Assembly: GCA_964036045.1 (NCBI GenBank)
Contig: OZ038379.1
Coordinates: 185,652,495 to 185,716,494, forward strand
DNA length: 64,000 bases
Source of the DNA: Eutreptiella sp. 'Long Island Sound 2002'
Lineage: Eukaryota > Euglenozoa > Euglenophyceae > Eutreptiales > Eutreptiaceae
Direction of reading: 5' to 3'
The position numbers and the translations under genes are program-made. This document shows, one piece after another, positions 25,701 through 38,586 of the stretch. Each line of letters begins with the position of its first letter. The first letter of the stretch is position 1. The notes beneath the pieces were generated by a model, which was not told where the DNA came from, ran no database searches, and was given only the letters and a program-made list of their open reading frames with translations.

Positions 25701-28700
25701 TTTCGTCTACTTCCGTTGCTTTAGCAGGCCCCCTCGTCGCATCCCCTGCCGTCTGTCTGCTTGTCTCGCCAGCTGCAACGCTGTGTGATGGTGTGCCTGT
25801 ACCTGATTCCACTGCCCCCACACCAGACGACGTGCCCTCTGGCTCGCCGTCTGCCTGCAGAGGTGCAGCTTTCATCAGAGGCTGCGCCCCCTCTCCCAAT
25901 CCATCTGCCTGTACCTCCGCCCTTGTCTCTGCATCTGCGTCTGCCTCTGCACTTGCCTCTGTCACTGCCGCCGCATCAGCGTCCGCCTTTGGCTGTGCCT
26001 GTGCCTCTGGTCCGGGTATTGGCTCTGCCTCTGGCTCGGCGTCTGCGACCGCATCACTGTGTTCGTCTACGTCCAACGATCGACCAGCCGCTCCTTGTAC
26101 ATCCACCGGCCCAGTGGAACACACGGACTCCTGTTCAGTCCAGGGCCTCGCCTCATCAGCCGATGCCAGTGGCAGGCTGCAATGTGACACGAGAACTGGG
26201 CCAGTGCTGGGGTATGCCTCGCCGTCATCGACAGCAAAAGGGTTCAGTGCTGGCGTCGAGAGGGAGGCTCCTGAGGAGGTCACGGGAGGTGGTGTGGGAG
26301 TCGGCACGGCATCCGCACAGAGGAACGGGTTGATATCGTCAGACAGGACGTCTGTGCCCACTGCCTCGCGTGCCACCGCCGTCGCAGCAGCATCTGCAGA
26401 GACCAACGAAAAGAGGTCGTCGGAAAGCGCATCGCCTTGGCCCACTACATCGCATCCGCCCTGCACAACTCCGTCGCCTGGTGATGTCTGTACCATTCCT
26501 GATGCCGGCAGTACTTCCACCACTGCATCCTCGTCGCCCTCCAAGTCCGGCTCCGCCACTCCCTGTGCCTCAACTGCAGCCGTTGCTGCCCCACCAGTCT
26601 CTCCCACTGTGTCCCCCTCGCTACCTCCCTCTCCACTCTCCTCCAATACCTCGCCCTCTGACTCTACCTCTGCTTGTGTCTCAACTGCTTCATCCGTGGC
26701 ATCTGCAAGCTCCACGAGTGGTAGCCCGGCCTCTGCCACGGCCTCTGCCTCTGCATCAACACTGCACACATGCGTTTCGTCTACTTCCGTTGCTTTAGCA
26801 GGCCCCCTCGTCGCATCCCCTGCCGTCTGTCTGCTTGTCTCGCCAGCTGCAACGCTGTGTGATGGTGTGCCTGTACCTGATTCCACTGCCCCCACACCAG
26901 ACGACGTGCCCTCTGGCTCGCCGTCTGCCTGCAGAGGTGCAGCTTTCATCAGAGGCTGCGCCCCCTCTCCCAATCCATCTGCCTGTACCTCCGCCCCTGT
27001 CTCTGCATCTGCGTCTGCCTCTGCACTTGCCTCTGTCACTGCCGCCGCATCAGCGTCCGCCTTTGGCTGTGCCTGTGCCTCTGGCCCGGGAGTTGGCTCT
27101 GCCTCTGGCTCGGCGTCTGCGACCGCATCACTGTGTTCGTCTACGTCCAACGATCGACCAGCCGCTCCTTGTACATCCACCGGCCCAGTGGAACACACGG
27201 ACTCCTGTTCAGCCCAGGGCCTCGCCTCATCAGCCGATGCCAGTGGCAGGCTGCAATGTGACACGAGAACTGGGCCAGTGCTGGGGTATGCCTCGCCGTC
27301 ATCGACAGCAAAAGGGTTCAGTGCTGGCGTCGAGAGGGCAGCTCCTGAGGAGGTCACGGGAGGTGGTGTGGGATTCGGCACGGCATCCGCACAGAGGAAC
27401 GGGTTGATATCGTCAGACAGGACGTCTGTGCCCACTGCCTCGCGTGCCACCGCCGTCGCAGCAGCATCTGCAGAGACCAACGAAAAGAGGTCGTCGGAAA
27501 GCGCATCGCCTTGGCCCACTACATCGCATCCGCCCTGCACAACTCCGTCGCCTGGTGATGTCTGTACCATTCCTGATGCCGGCAGTACTTCCACCACTGC
27601 ATCCTCGTCGCCCTCCAAGTCCGGCTCCGCCACTCCCTGTGCCTCAACTGCAGCCGTTGCTGCCCCACCAGTCTCTCCCACTGTGTCCCCCTCGCTACCT
27701 CCCTCTCCACTCTCCTCCAATACCTCGCCCTCTGACTCTACCTCTGCTTGTGTCTCAATTGCTTCATCCGTGGCATCTGCAAGCTCCACGAGTGGTAGCC
27801 CGGCCTCTGCCACGGCCTCTGCCTCTGCATCAACACTGCACACATGCGTTTCGTCTACTTCCGTTGCTTTAGCAGGCCCCCTCGTCGCATCCCCTGCCGT
27901 CTGTCTGCTTGTCTCGCCAGCTGCAACGCTGTGTGATGGTGTGCCTGTACCTGATTCCACTGCCCCCACACCAGACGACGTGCCCTCTGGCTCGCCGTCT
28001 GCCTGCAGAGGTGCAGCTTTCATCAGAGGCTGCGCCCCCTCTCCCAATCCATCTGCCTGTACCTCCGCCCCTGTCTCTGCATCTGCGTCTGCCTCTGCAC
28101 TTGCCTCTGTCACTGCCGCCGCATCAGCGTCCGCCTTTGGCTGTGCCTGTGCCTCTGGTCCGGGAGTTGGCTCTGCCTCTGGCTCGGCGTCTGCGACCGC
28201 ATCACTGTGTTCGTCTACGTCCAACGATCGACCAGCCGCTCCTTGTACATCCACCGGCCCAGTGGAACACACGGACTCCTGTTCAGCCCAGGGCCTCGCC
28301 TCATCAGCCGATGCCAGTGGCAGGCTGCAATGTGACACGAGAACTGGGCCAGTGCTGGGGTATGCCTCGCCGTCATCGACAGCAAAAGGGTTCAGTGCTG
28401 GCGTCGAGAGGGCAGCTCCTGAGGAGGTCACGGGAGGTGGTGTGGGAGTCGGCACGGCATCCGCACAGAGGAACGGGTTGATATCGTCAGACAGGACGTC
28501 TGTGTCCACTGCCTCGCGTGCCACCGCCGTCGCAGCAGCATCTGCAGAGACCAACGAAAAGAGGTCGTCGGAAAGCGCATCGCCTTGGCCCACTACATCG
28601 CATTCGCCCTGCACAACTCCGTCGCCTGGTGATGTCTGTACCATTCCTGATGCCGGCAGTACTTCCACCACTGCATCCTCGTCGCCCTCCAAGTCCGGCT

Positions 28701-31700
28701 CCGCCACTCCCTGTGCCTCAACTGCAGCCGTTGCTGCCCCACCAGTCTCTCCCGCTGTGTCCCCCTCGCTACCTCCCTCTCCACTCTCCTCCAATACCTC
28801 GCCCTCTGACTCTACCTCTGCTTGTGTCTCAATTGCTTCATCCGTGGCATCTGCAAGCTCCACGAGTGGTAGCCCGGCCTCTGCCACGGCCTCTGCCTCT
28901 GCATCAACACTGCACACATGCGTTTCGTCTACTTCCGTTGCTTTAGCAGGCCCCCTCGTCGCATCCCCTGCCGTCTGTCTGCTTGTCTCGCCAGCTGCAA
29001 CGCTGTGTGATGGTGTGCCTGTACCTGATTCCACTGCCCCCACACCAGACGACGTGCCCTCTGGCTCGCCGTCTGCCTGCAGAGGTGCAGCTTTCATCAG
29101 AGGCTGCGCCCCCTCTCCCAATCCATCTGCCTGTACCTCCGCCCTTGTCTCTGCATCTGCGTCTGCCTCTGCACTTGCCTCTGTCACTGCCGCCGCATCA
29201 GCGTCCGCCTTTGGCTGTGCCTGTGCCTCTGGTCCGGGTATTGGCTCTGCCTCTGGCTCGGCCTCTGCGACCGCATCACTGTGTTCGTCTACGTCCAACG
29301 ATCGACCAGCCGCTCCTTGTACATCCACCGGCCCAGTGGAACACACGGACTCCTGTTCAGCCCAGGGCCTCGCCTCATCAGCCGATGCCAGTGGCAGGCT
29401 GCAATGTGACACGAGAACTGGGCCAGTGCTGGGGTATGCCTCGCCGTCATCGGCAGCAAAAGGGTTCAGTGCTGGCGTCGAGAGGGAGGCTCCTGAGGAG
29501 GTCACGGGAGGTGGTGTGGGAGTCGGCACGGCATCCGCACAGAGGAACGGGTTGATATCGTCAGACAGGACGTCTGTGCCCACTGCCTCGCGTGCCACCG
29601 CCGTCGCAGCAGCATCTGCAGAGACCAACGAAAAGAGGTCGTCGGAAAGCGCATCGCCTTGGCCCGCTACATCGCATTCGCCCTGCACAACTCCGTCGCC
29701 TGGTGATGTCTGTACCATTCCTGATGCCGGCAGTACTTCCACCACCGCATCCTCGTCGCCCTCCAAGTCCGGCTCCGCCACTCCCTGTGCCTCAACTGCA
29801 GCCGTTGCTGCCACACCAGTCTCTCCCGCTGTGTCCCCCTCGCTACCTCCCTCTCCACTCTCCTCCAATACCTCGCCCTCTGACTCTACCTCTGCTTGTG
29901 TCTCAATTGCTTCATCCGTGGCATCTGCAAGCTCCACGAGTGGTAGCCCGGCCTCTGCCACGGCCTCTGCCTCTGCATCAACACTGCACACATGCGTTTC
30001 GTCTACTTCCGTTGCTTTAGCAGGCCCCCTCGTCGCATCCCCTGCCGTCTGTCTGCTTGTCTCGCCAGCTGCAACGCTGTGTGATGGTGTGCCTGTACCT
30101 GATTCCACTGCCCCCACACCAGACGACGTGCCCTCTGGCTCGCCGTCTGCCTGCAGAGGTGCAGCTTTCATCAGAGGCTGCGCCCCCTCTCCCAATCCAT
30201 CTGCCTGTACCTCCGCCCCTGTCTCTGCATCTGTGTCTGCCTCTGCACTTGCCTCTGTCACTGCCGCCGCATCAGCGTCCGCCTTTGGCTGTGCCTGTGC
30301 CTCTGGTCCGGGTATTGGCTCTGCCTCTGGCTCGGCGTCTGCGACCGCATCACTGTGTTCGTCTACGTCCAACGATCGACCAGCCGCTCCTTGCACATCC
30401 ACCGGCCCAGTGGAACACACGGACTCCTGTTCAGCCCAGGGCCTCGCCTCATCAGCCGATGCCAGTGGCAGGCTGCAATGTGACACGAGAACTGGGCCAG
30501 TGCTGGGGTATGCCTCGCCGTCATCGGCAGCAAAAGGGTTCAGTGCTGGCGTCGAGAGGGAGGCTCCTGAGGAGGTCACGGGAGGTGGTGTGGGAGTCGG
30601 CACGGCATCCGCACAGAGGAACGGGTTGATATCGTCAGACAGGACGTCTGTGCCCACTGCCTCGCGTGCCACCGCCGTCGCAGCAGCATCTGCAGAGACC
30701 AACGAAAAGAGGTCGTCGGAAAGCGCATCGCCTTGGCCCACTACATCGCATTCGCCCTGCACAACTCCGTCGCCTGGTGATGTCTGTACCATTCCTGATG
30801 CCGGCAGTACTTCCACCACCGCATCCTCGTCGCCCTCCAAGTCCGGCTCCGCCACTCCCTGTGCCTCAACTGCAGCCGTTGCTGCCCCACCAGTCTCTCC
30901 CGCTGTGTCCCCCTCGCTACCTCCCTCTCCACTCTCCTCCAATACCTCGCCCTCTGACTCTACCTCTGCTTGTGTCTCAATTGCTTCATCCGTGGCATCT
31001 GCAAGCTCCACGAGTGGTAGCCCGGCCTCTGCCACGGCCTCTGCCTCTGCATCAACACTGCACACATGCGTTTCGTCTACTTCCGTTGCTTTAGCAGGCC
31101 CCCTCGTCGCATCCCCTGCCGTCTGTCTGCTTGTCTCGCCAGCTGCAACGCTGTGTGATGGTGTGCCTGTACCTGATTCCACTGCCCCCACACCAGACGA
31201 CGTGCCCTCTGGCTCGCCGTCTGCCTGCAGAGGTGCAGCTTTCATCAGAGGCTGCGCCCCCTCTCCCAATCCATCTGCCTGTACCTCCGCCCCTGTCTCT
31301 GCATCTGCGTCTGCCTCTGCACTTGCCTCTGTCACTGCTGCCGCATCAGCGTCCGCCTTTGGCTGTGCCTGTGCCTCTGGTCCGGGTATTGGCTCTGCCT
31401 CTGGCTCGGCGTCTGCGACCGCATCACTGTGTTCGTCTACGTCCAACGATCGACCAGCCGCTCCTTGCACATCCACCGGCCCAGTGGAACACACGGACTC
31501 CTGTTCAGTCCAGGGCCTCGCCTCATCAGCCGATGCCAGTGGCAGGCTGCAATGTGACACGAGAACTGGGCCAGTGCTGGGGTATGCCTCGCCGTCATCG
31601 ACAGCAAAAGGGTTCAGTGCTGGCGTCGAGAGGGCAGCTCCTGAGGAGGTCACGGGAGGTAGTGTGGGATTCGGCACGGCATCCGCACAGAGGAACGGGT

Positions 31701-34700
31701 TGATATCGTCAGACAGGACGTCTGTGTCCACTGCCTCGCGTGCCACCGCCGTCGCAGCAGCATCTGCAGAGACCAACGAAAAGAGGTCGTCGGAAAGCGC
31801 ATCGCCTTGGCCAAGTACATCGCATTCGCCCTGCACAACTCCGTCGCCCGGTGATGTCTGTACCATTCCTGATGCCGGCAGTACTTCCACCACCGCATCC
31901 TCGTCGCCCTCCAAGTCCGGCTCCGCCACTCCCTGTGCCTCAACTGCAGCCGTTGCTGCCACACCAGTCTCTCCCGCTGTGTCCCCCTCGCTACCTCCCT
32001 CTCCACTCTCCTCCAATACCTCGCCCTCTGACTCTACCTCTGCTTGTGTCTCAATTGCTTCATCCGTGGCATCTGCAAGCTCCACGAGTGGTAGCCCGGC
32101 CTCTGCCACGGCCTCTGCCTCTGCATCAACACTGCACACATGCGTTTCGTCTACTTCCGTTGCTTTAGCAGGCCCCCTCGTCGCATCCCCTGCCGTCTGT
32201 CTGCTTGCCTCGCCAGCTGCAACGCTGTGTGATGGTGTGCCTGTACCTGATTCCACTGCCCCCACACCAGACGACGTGCCCTCTGGCTCGCCGTCTGCCT
32301 GCAGAGGTGCAGCTTTCATCAGAGGCTGCGCCCCCTCTCCCAATCCATCTGCCTGTACCTCCGCCCTTGTCTCTGCATCTGCGTCTGCCTCTGCACTTGC
32401 CTCTGTCACTGCCGCCGCATCAGCGTCCGCCTTTGGCTGTGCCTGTGCCTCTGGTCCGGGTATTGGCTCTGCCTCTGGCTCGGCCTCTGCGACCGCATCA
32501 CTGTGCTCGTCTACGTCCAACGATCGACCAGCCGCTCCTTGTACATCCACCGGCCCAGTGGAACACACGGACTCCTGTTCAGTCCAGGGCCTCGCCTCAT
32601 CAGCCGATGCCAGTGGCAGGCTGCAATGTGACACGAGAACTGGGCCAGTGCTGGGGTATGCCTCGCCGTCATCGACAGCAAAAGGGTTCAGTGCTGGCGT
32701 CGAGAGGGCAGCTCCTGAGGAGGTCACGGGAGGTGGTGTGGGATTCGGCACGGCATCCGCACAGAGGAACGGGTTGATATCGTCAGACAGGACGTCTGTG
32801 CCCACTGCCTCGCGTGCCACCGCCGTCGCAGCAGCATCTGCAGAGACCAACGAAAAGAGGTCGTCGGAAAGCGCATCGCCTTGGCCCACTACATCGCATT
32901 CGCCCTGCACAACTCCGTCGCCTGGTGATGTCTGTACCATTCCTGATGCCGGCAGTACTTCCACCACTGCATCCTCGTCGCCCTCCAAGTCCGGCTCCGC
33001 CACTCCCTGTGCCTCAACTGCAGCCGTTGCTGCCCCACCAGTCTCTCCCGCTGTGTCCCCCTCGCTACCTCCCTCTCCACTCTCCTCCAATACCTCGCCC
33101 TCTGACTCTACCTCTGCTTGTGTCTCAATTGCTTCATCCGTGGCATCTGCAAGCTCCACGAGTGGTAGCCCGGCCTCTGCCACGGCCTCTGCCTCTGCAT
33201 CAACACTGCACACATGCGTTTCGTCTACTTCCGTTGCTTTAGCAGGCCCCCTCGTCGCATCCCCTGCCGTCTGTCTGCTTGTCTCGCCAGCTGCAACGCT
33301 GTGTGATGGTGTGCCTGTACCTGATTCCACTGCCCCCACACCAGACGACGTGCCCTCTGGCTCGCCGTCTGCCTGCAGAGGTGCAGCTTTCATCAGAGGC
33401 TGCGCCCCCTCTCCCAATCCATCTGCCAGTACCTCCGCCCTTGTCTCTGCATCTGCGTCTGCCTCTGCACTTGCCTCTGTCACTGCCGCCGCATCAGCGT
33501 CCGCCTTTGGCTGTGCCTGTGCCTCTGGTCCGGGTATTGGCTCTGCCTCTGGCTCGGCCTCTGCGACCGCATCACTGTGTTCGTCTACGTCCAACGATTG
33601 ACCAGCCGCTCCTTGTACATCCACCGGCCCAGTGGAACACACGGACTCCTGTTCAGTCCAGGGCCTCGCCTCATCAGCCGATGCCAGTGGCAGGCTGCAA
33701 TGTGACATGAGAACTGGGCCAGTGCTGGGGTATGCCTCGCCGTCATCGACAGCAAAAGGGTTCAGTGCTGGCGTCGAGAGGGAGGCTCCTGAGGAGGTCA
33801 CGGGAGGTGGTGTGGGAGTCGGCACGGCATCCGCACAGAGGAACGGGTTGATATCGTCAGACAGGACGTCTGTGCCCACTGCCTCGCGTGCCACCGCCGT
33901 CGCAGCAGCATCTGCAGAGACCAACGAAAAGAGGTCGTCGGAAAGCGCATCGCCTTGGCCCACTACATCGTATTCGCCCTGCACAACTCCGTCGCCCGGT
34001 GATGTCTGTACCATTCCTGATGCCGGCAGTACTTCCACCACCGCATCCTCGTCGCCCTCCAAGTCCGGCTCCGCCACTCCCTGTGCCTCAACTGCAGCCG
34101 TTGCTGCCCAACCAGTCTCTCCCGCTGTGTCCCCCTCGCTACCTCCCTCTCCACTCTCCTCCAATACCTCGCCCTCTGACTCTACCTCTGCTTGTGTCTC
34201 AATTGCTTCATCCGTGGCATCTGCAAGCTCCAGGAGTGGTAGCCCGGCCTCTGCCACGGCCTCTGCCTCTGCATCAACACTGCACACATGCGTTTCGTCT
34301 ACTTCCGTTGCTTTAGCAGGCCCCCTCGTCGCATCCCCTGCCGTCTGTCTGCTTGTCTCGCCAGCTGCAACGCTGTGTGATGGTGTGCCTGTACCTGATT
34401 CCACTGCCCCCACACCAGACGACGTGCCCTCTGGCTCGCCGTCTGCCTGCAGAGGTGCAGCTTTCATCAGAGGCTGCGCCCCCTCTCCCAATCCATCTGC
34501 CAGTACCTCCGCCCTTGTCTCTGCATCTGCGTCTGCCTCTGCACTTGCCTCTGTCACTGCCGCCGCATCAGCGTCCGCCTTTGGCTGTGCCTGTGCCTCT
34601 GGTCCGGGTATTGGCTCTGCCTCTGGCTCGGCCTCTGCGACCGCATCACTGTGTTCGTCTACGTCCAACGATTGACCAGCCGCTCCTTGTACATCCACCG

Positions 34701-37671
34701 GCCCAGTGGAACACACGGACTCCTGTTCAGTCCAGGGCCTCGCCTCATCAGCCGATGCCAGTGGCAGGCTGCAATGTGACATGAGAACTGGGCCAGTGCT
34801 GGGGTATGCCTCGCCGTCATCGACAGCAAAAGGGTTCAGTGCTGGCGTCGAGAGGGAGGCTCCTGAGGAGGTCACGGGAGGTGGTGTGGGAGTCGGCACG
34901 GCATCCGCACAGAGGAACGGGTTGATATCGTCAGACAGGACGTCTGTGCCCACTGCCTCGCGTGCCACCGCCGTCGCAGCAGCATCTGCAGAGACCAACG
35001 AAAAGAGGTCGTCGGAAAGCGCATCGCCTTGGCCCACTACATCGTATTCGCCCTGCACAACTCCGTCGCCCGGTGATGTCTGTACCATTCCTGATGCCGG
35101 CAGTACTTCCACCACCGCATCCTCGTCGCCCTCCAAGTCCGGCTCCGCCACTCCCTGTGCCTCAACTGCAGCCGTTGCTGCCCAACCAGTCTCTCCCGCT
35201 GTGTCCCCCTCGCTACCTCCCTCTCCACTCTCCTCCAATACCTCGCCCTCTGACTCTACCTCTGCTTGTGTCTCAATTGCTTCATCCGTGGCATCTGCAA
35301 GCTCCAGGAGTGGTAGCCCGGCCTCTGCCACGGCCTCTGCCTCTGCATCAACACTGCACACATGCGTTTCGTCTACTTCCGTTGCTTTAGCAGGCCCCCT
35401 CGTCGCATCCCCTGCCGTCTGTCTGCTTGTCTCGCCAGCTGCAACGCTGTGTGATGGTGTGCCTGTACCTGATTCCACTGCCCCCACACCAGACGACGTG
35501 CCCTCTGGCTCGCCGTCTGCCTGCAGAGGTGCAGCTTTCATCAGAGGCTGCGCCCCCTCTCCCAATCCATCTGCCTGTACCTCCGCCCCTGTCTCTGCAT
35601 CTGCGTCTGCCTCTGCACTTGCCTCTGTCACTGCCGCCGCATCAACGTCTGTCTTTGGCTGTGCCTGTGCCTCTGGTCCGGGTATTGGCTCTGCCTCTGG
35701 CTCGGCCTCTGCGACCGCATCACTGTGTTCGTCTACGTCCAACGATTGACCAGCCGCTCCTTGTACATCCACCGGCCCAGTGGAACACACGGACTCCTGT
35801 TCAGTCCAGGGCCTCGCCTCATCAGCCGATGCCAGTGGCAGGCTGCAATGTGACACGAGAACTGGGCCAGTGCTGGGGTATGCCTCGCCGTCATCGGCAG
35901 CAAAAGGGTTCAGTGCTGGCGTCGAGAGGGAGGCTCCTGAGGAGGTCACGGGAGGTGGTGTGGGAGTCGGCACGGCATCCGCACAGAGGAACGGGTTGAT
36001 ATCGTCAGACAGGACGTCTGTGCCCACTGCCTCGCGTGCCACCGCCGTCGCAGCAGCATCTGCAGAGACCAACGAAAAGAGGTCGTCGGAAAGCGCATCG
36101 CCTTGGCCCACTACATCGTATTCGCCCTGCACAACTCCGTCGCCCGGTGATGTCTGTACCATTCCTGATGCCGGCAGTACTTCCACCACCGCATCCTCGT
36201 CGCCCTCCAAGTCCGGCTCCGCCACTCCCTGTGCCTCAACTGCAGCCGTTGCTGCCCAACCAGTCTCTCCCGCTGTGTCCCCCTCGCTACCTCCCTCTCC
36301 ACTCTCCTCCAATACCTCGCCCTCTGACTCTACCTCTGCTTGTGTCTCAATTGCTTCATCCGTGGCATCTGCAAGCTCCAGGAGTGGTAGCCCGGCCTCT
36401 GCCACGGCCTCTGCCTCTGCATCAACACTGCACACATGCGTTTCGTCTACTTCCGTTGCTTTAGCAGGCCCCCTCGTCGCATCCCCTGCCGTCTGTCTGC
36501 TTGTCTCGCCAGCTGCAACGCTGTGTGATGGTGTGCCTGTACCTGATTCCACTGCCCCCACACCAGACGACGTGCCCTCTGGCTCGCCGTCTGCCTGCAG
36601 AGGTGCAGCTTTCATCAGAGGCTGCGCCCCCTCTCCCAATCCATCTGCCTGTACCTCCGCCCCTGTCTCTGCATCTGCGTCTGCCTCTGCACTTGCCTCT
36701 GTCACTGCCGCCGCATCAACGTCTGTCTTTGGCTGTGCCTGTGCCTCTGGTCCGGGTATTGGCTCTGCCTCTGGCTCGGCCTCTGCGACCGCATCACTGT
36801 GTTCGTCTACATCCAACGATCGACCAGCCGCTCCTTGTACATCCACCGGCCCAGTGGAACACACGGACTCCTGTTCAGTCCAGGGCCTCGCCTCATCAGC
36901 AGATGCCAGTGGCAGGCTGCAATGTGACACGAGAACTGGGCCAGTGCTGGGGTATGCCTCGCCGTCATCGACAGCAAAGGGGTTCAGTGCTGGCGTCGAG
37001 AGGGCAGCTCCTGGTGCGGGCCCGTTGTCCGCACTGCGCAAACTGCACTTTTGCATTGCAGCCGCCATCAGAGGCCTCTGCTCGGAAAAAGAGGGCTGCT
37101 GTTCAACCGGAAGGCTCCAGCCTGTTTCATCGGAAACGTCCTCGAAGTCAGGGTCAAGGGGAGGAGGGCAGCTGGCGACAATGGGTGCGTCTGCGTGAAC
37201 AGTGCCGGGGACAGCGATGCCACCATTTTCCCCACCGCTCGGCACCGCCTGTGGAGCGGACCGTTCGGACGACACGTCGCATTGATCGGGCGTCGCAAAG
37301 CCATTGGGAACGGTGAGCCCGCTGGCAGAACTGGGGCTGGGGAGGGGCGGGAGGTTCTCGGTCGACGACACGCCGGGGGTGCAGGGGGCCCCATTATGAA
37401 CACCGCCGCCACCCGGTCCAGCGAAGTGAGACGGCAGTGCACTGGGACTTGAGTCCCCCTCTTCTTTCGACAACGCCGCCTCCTCCCGGACGGCAGCGGG
37501 GACGCGCCCACAATCCGTCGCGTATCCTGCGACGGCAGCGGCCACAACATCGGGGCCAGGCACTGTCTCCGCCTCTGACCACACAACTCCCTTTGTTCGC
37601 GCCGATGCCTGCCCCACACCATCCGCATCCGCCGCCACCTCCACCAGCACCTCCGCCGATGGTAGTGTGCT

Positions 37672-37707
<36 letters not shown>

Positions 37708-38586
37708 CGCCTGCGCCTGTGCCCGTGCCCGTGCCTGTGCCTGTGCTTCTGCTGGGGGCTCGGCTTCTTCTACAAGGGACTCCGTAAACATGTGGCGCTG
37801 CAGATTCTCCCCTCGTCTCGACCCCAACTCTTCTTCTTCACGACGTTCATTGATCCTGAGCCCTGCGACCACTGATGCGGCTGGTGCTGCTGCGTCGACG
37901 GCGGATCGTGCTGATGCAGTCCCACTGCTGGCAACGGCGTGGGCAGTATCACCCGTCGTGACGCCCGCGCTGTCGACCGCTGCATCACCGTGACAGACTG
38001 CTGCCTTGTCAAGCGCAGCGACCTGAGCTCCCATTGGTGCCAGCACAACAGGATTACACGCGGCTTCCGTGCCATGGACCGCCACCTCAGCATCACCGAT
38101 TGTCATACCACTGCCTGGCAGTCCAGCTTCGGCTCCAGCAACCAGCCGTACCGGACGCTGAGGGGCCGCGGTTGCAAACGTCTGAGACGCACTGCACGAC
38201 GCCTGCTCCTCCGGGACGCCACGCCCGTCACCATCGCCCTGCGCCACCCTCTTCACGTCCGCAGCTTTCGGGCTTACGCCGCCACGCAGCCACGCAGCCA
38301 CGGAGCCACGCAGCGACACGTCAGTGTCGGCGGGCAACGACGCCGAAGATGCGATGCGCGGGGATGTGACACTAGGGGGCCAAAGACAGTCTGCTGAGAA
38401 GGCGTTGGTCGCAGAGAGATCGGTTGACCCTGCGCACGAGAGCACCACAAGCGTGGCCGGAACGAGGCAGAGATTGCGCACATGGAAGGAAGGAGCGCAG
38501 ATCAAGAACGAGAGCACGGCAGCGGTGGGTACAAGGGGCTGTAATTGCTCCTTCCGCCCACGATGATGAATCACAAAGTACCACAT
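9418..38586 (-). CDS. Giant acidic tandem-repeat protein with 49 NPF motifs
   Basis: One frame of 9,722 codons stays open from ATG at 38586 to the stop near 9418. The first 50 or so residues hold two hydrophobic stretches, then about 470 unique residues with an Ala-Gln run. From 37013 to 10706 come 24.5 copies of a 358-residue unit rich in Ala, Glu, Asp and Gly. Each unit has ALNPFAVDDGEA (or AADD), DDLFSLVSAD and DDINPFLCAD. A tail of about 430 Pro/His/Ser-rich residues ends the frame. NPF is the tripeptide bound by EH domains, and following acidic residues favour EHD-type partners; DDLF resembles short clathrin-adaptor ear ligands. A role as an endocytic or vesicle scaffold is inference. 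CAG sits immediately before the ATG, so an upstream exon is possible and the true start uncertain. The C-terminal end near a poly-C tract is also doubtful. I recognise no named homologue. Confidence 0.72.
10706..37013 (-). repeat. Tandem array, 24.5 copies of a 1,074-bp unit
   Basis: The marker TCTGTCTGCTTGTCTCGCCA and its neighbours recur at exactly 1,074-base spacing from about 10.7 kb to 36.5 kb, giving 25 occurrences and 24 full periods. I see no indel in any copy, so all units keep the 358-codon register. The array stops abruptly at 37013, where CAGCTCCTG is followed by unique sequence, and at about 10706. Copies differ by scattered substitutions, and neighbours share private variants: GACATGAG near 33709 and 34783, GCCAGTACC near 33427 and 34501. 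That pattern indicates recent duplication or unequal exchange between adjacent units. True copy number depends on the assembly. Confidence 0.97.
37014..38586 (-). other. Unique N-terminal region of the giant protein
   Basis: About 520 codons precede the first NPF unit. Residues around 17-52 form two hydrophobic stretches separated by His-Val-Arg-Asn, which could be a signal sequence, a membrane anchor or mis-annotated intron. An Ala-Gln/Ala-Arg hexanucleotide run (GCCTGT on the plus strand) spans about 37676-37746. A segment just before the array has Asp-Pro-Asp-Phe-Glu-Asp, a plausible acidic-aromatic adaptor motif. If NPF motifs bind cytosolic EH domains, a cleaved secretory signal would contradict that, so the start needs transcript support. 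Confidence 0.45.

Noticed and set aside
10725-36501. Repeated 142-190-codon plus-strand and 63-118-codon minus-strand frames in each unit
   Set aside because: These are shadows of the same unit in other frames: Pro/Leu/His-rich low-complexity translations with no independent support.
10706-37013. CRISPR or bacterial surface-repeat array
   Set aside because: The units are 1,074 bp with no short repeat-spacer alternation, and the context has introns and eukaryotic transposons.
11078-37198. Long plus-strand frames (up to about 3,200 codons) through the array
   Set aside because: The 1,074-base period is a multiple of three, so any frame open in one unit stays open in the next. The plus-strand frame is cut by TGA where the unit variant CGATTGACC occurs, while the minus-strand frame is never cut and continues into unique flanks.
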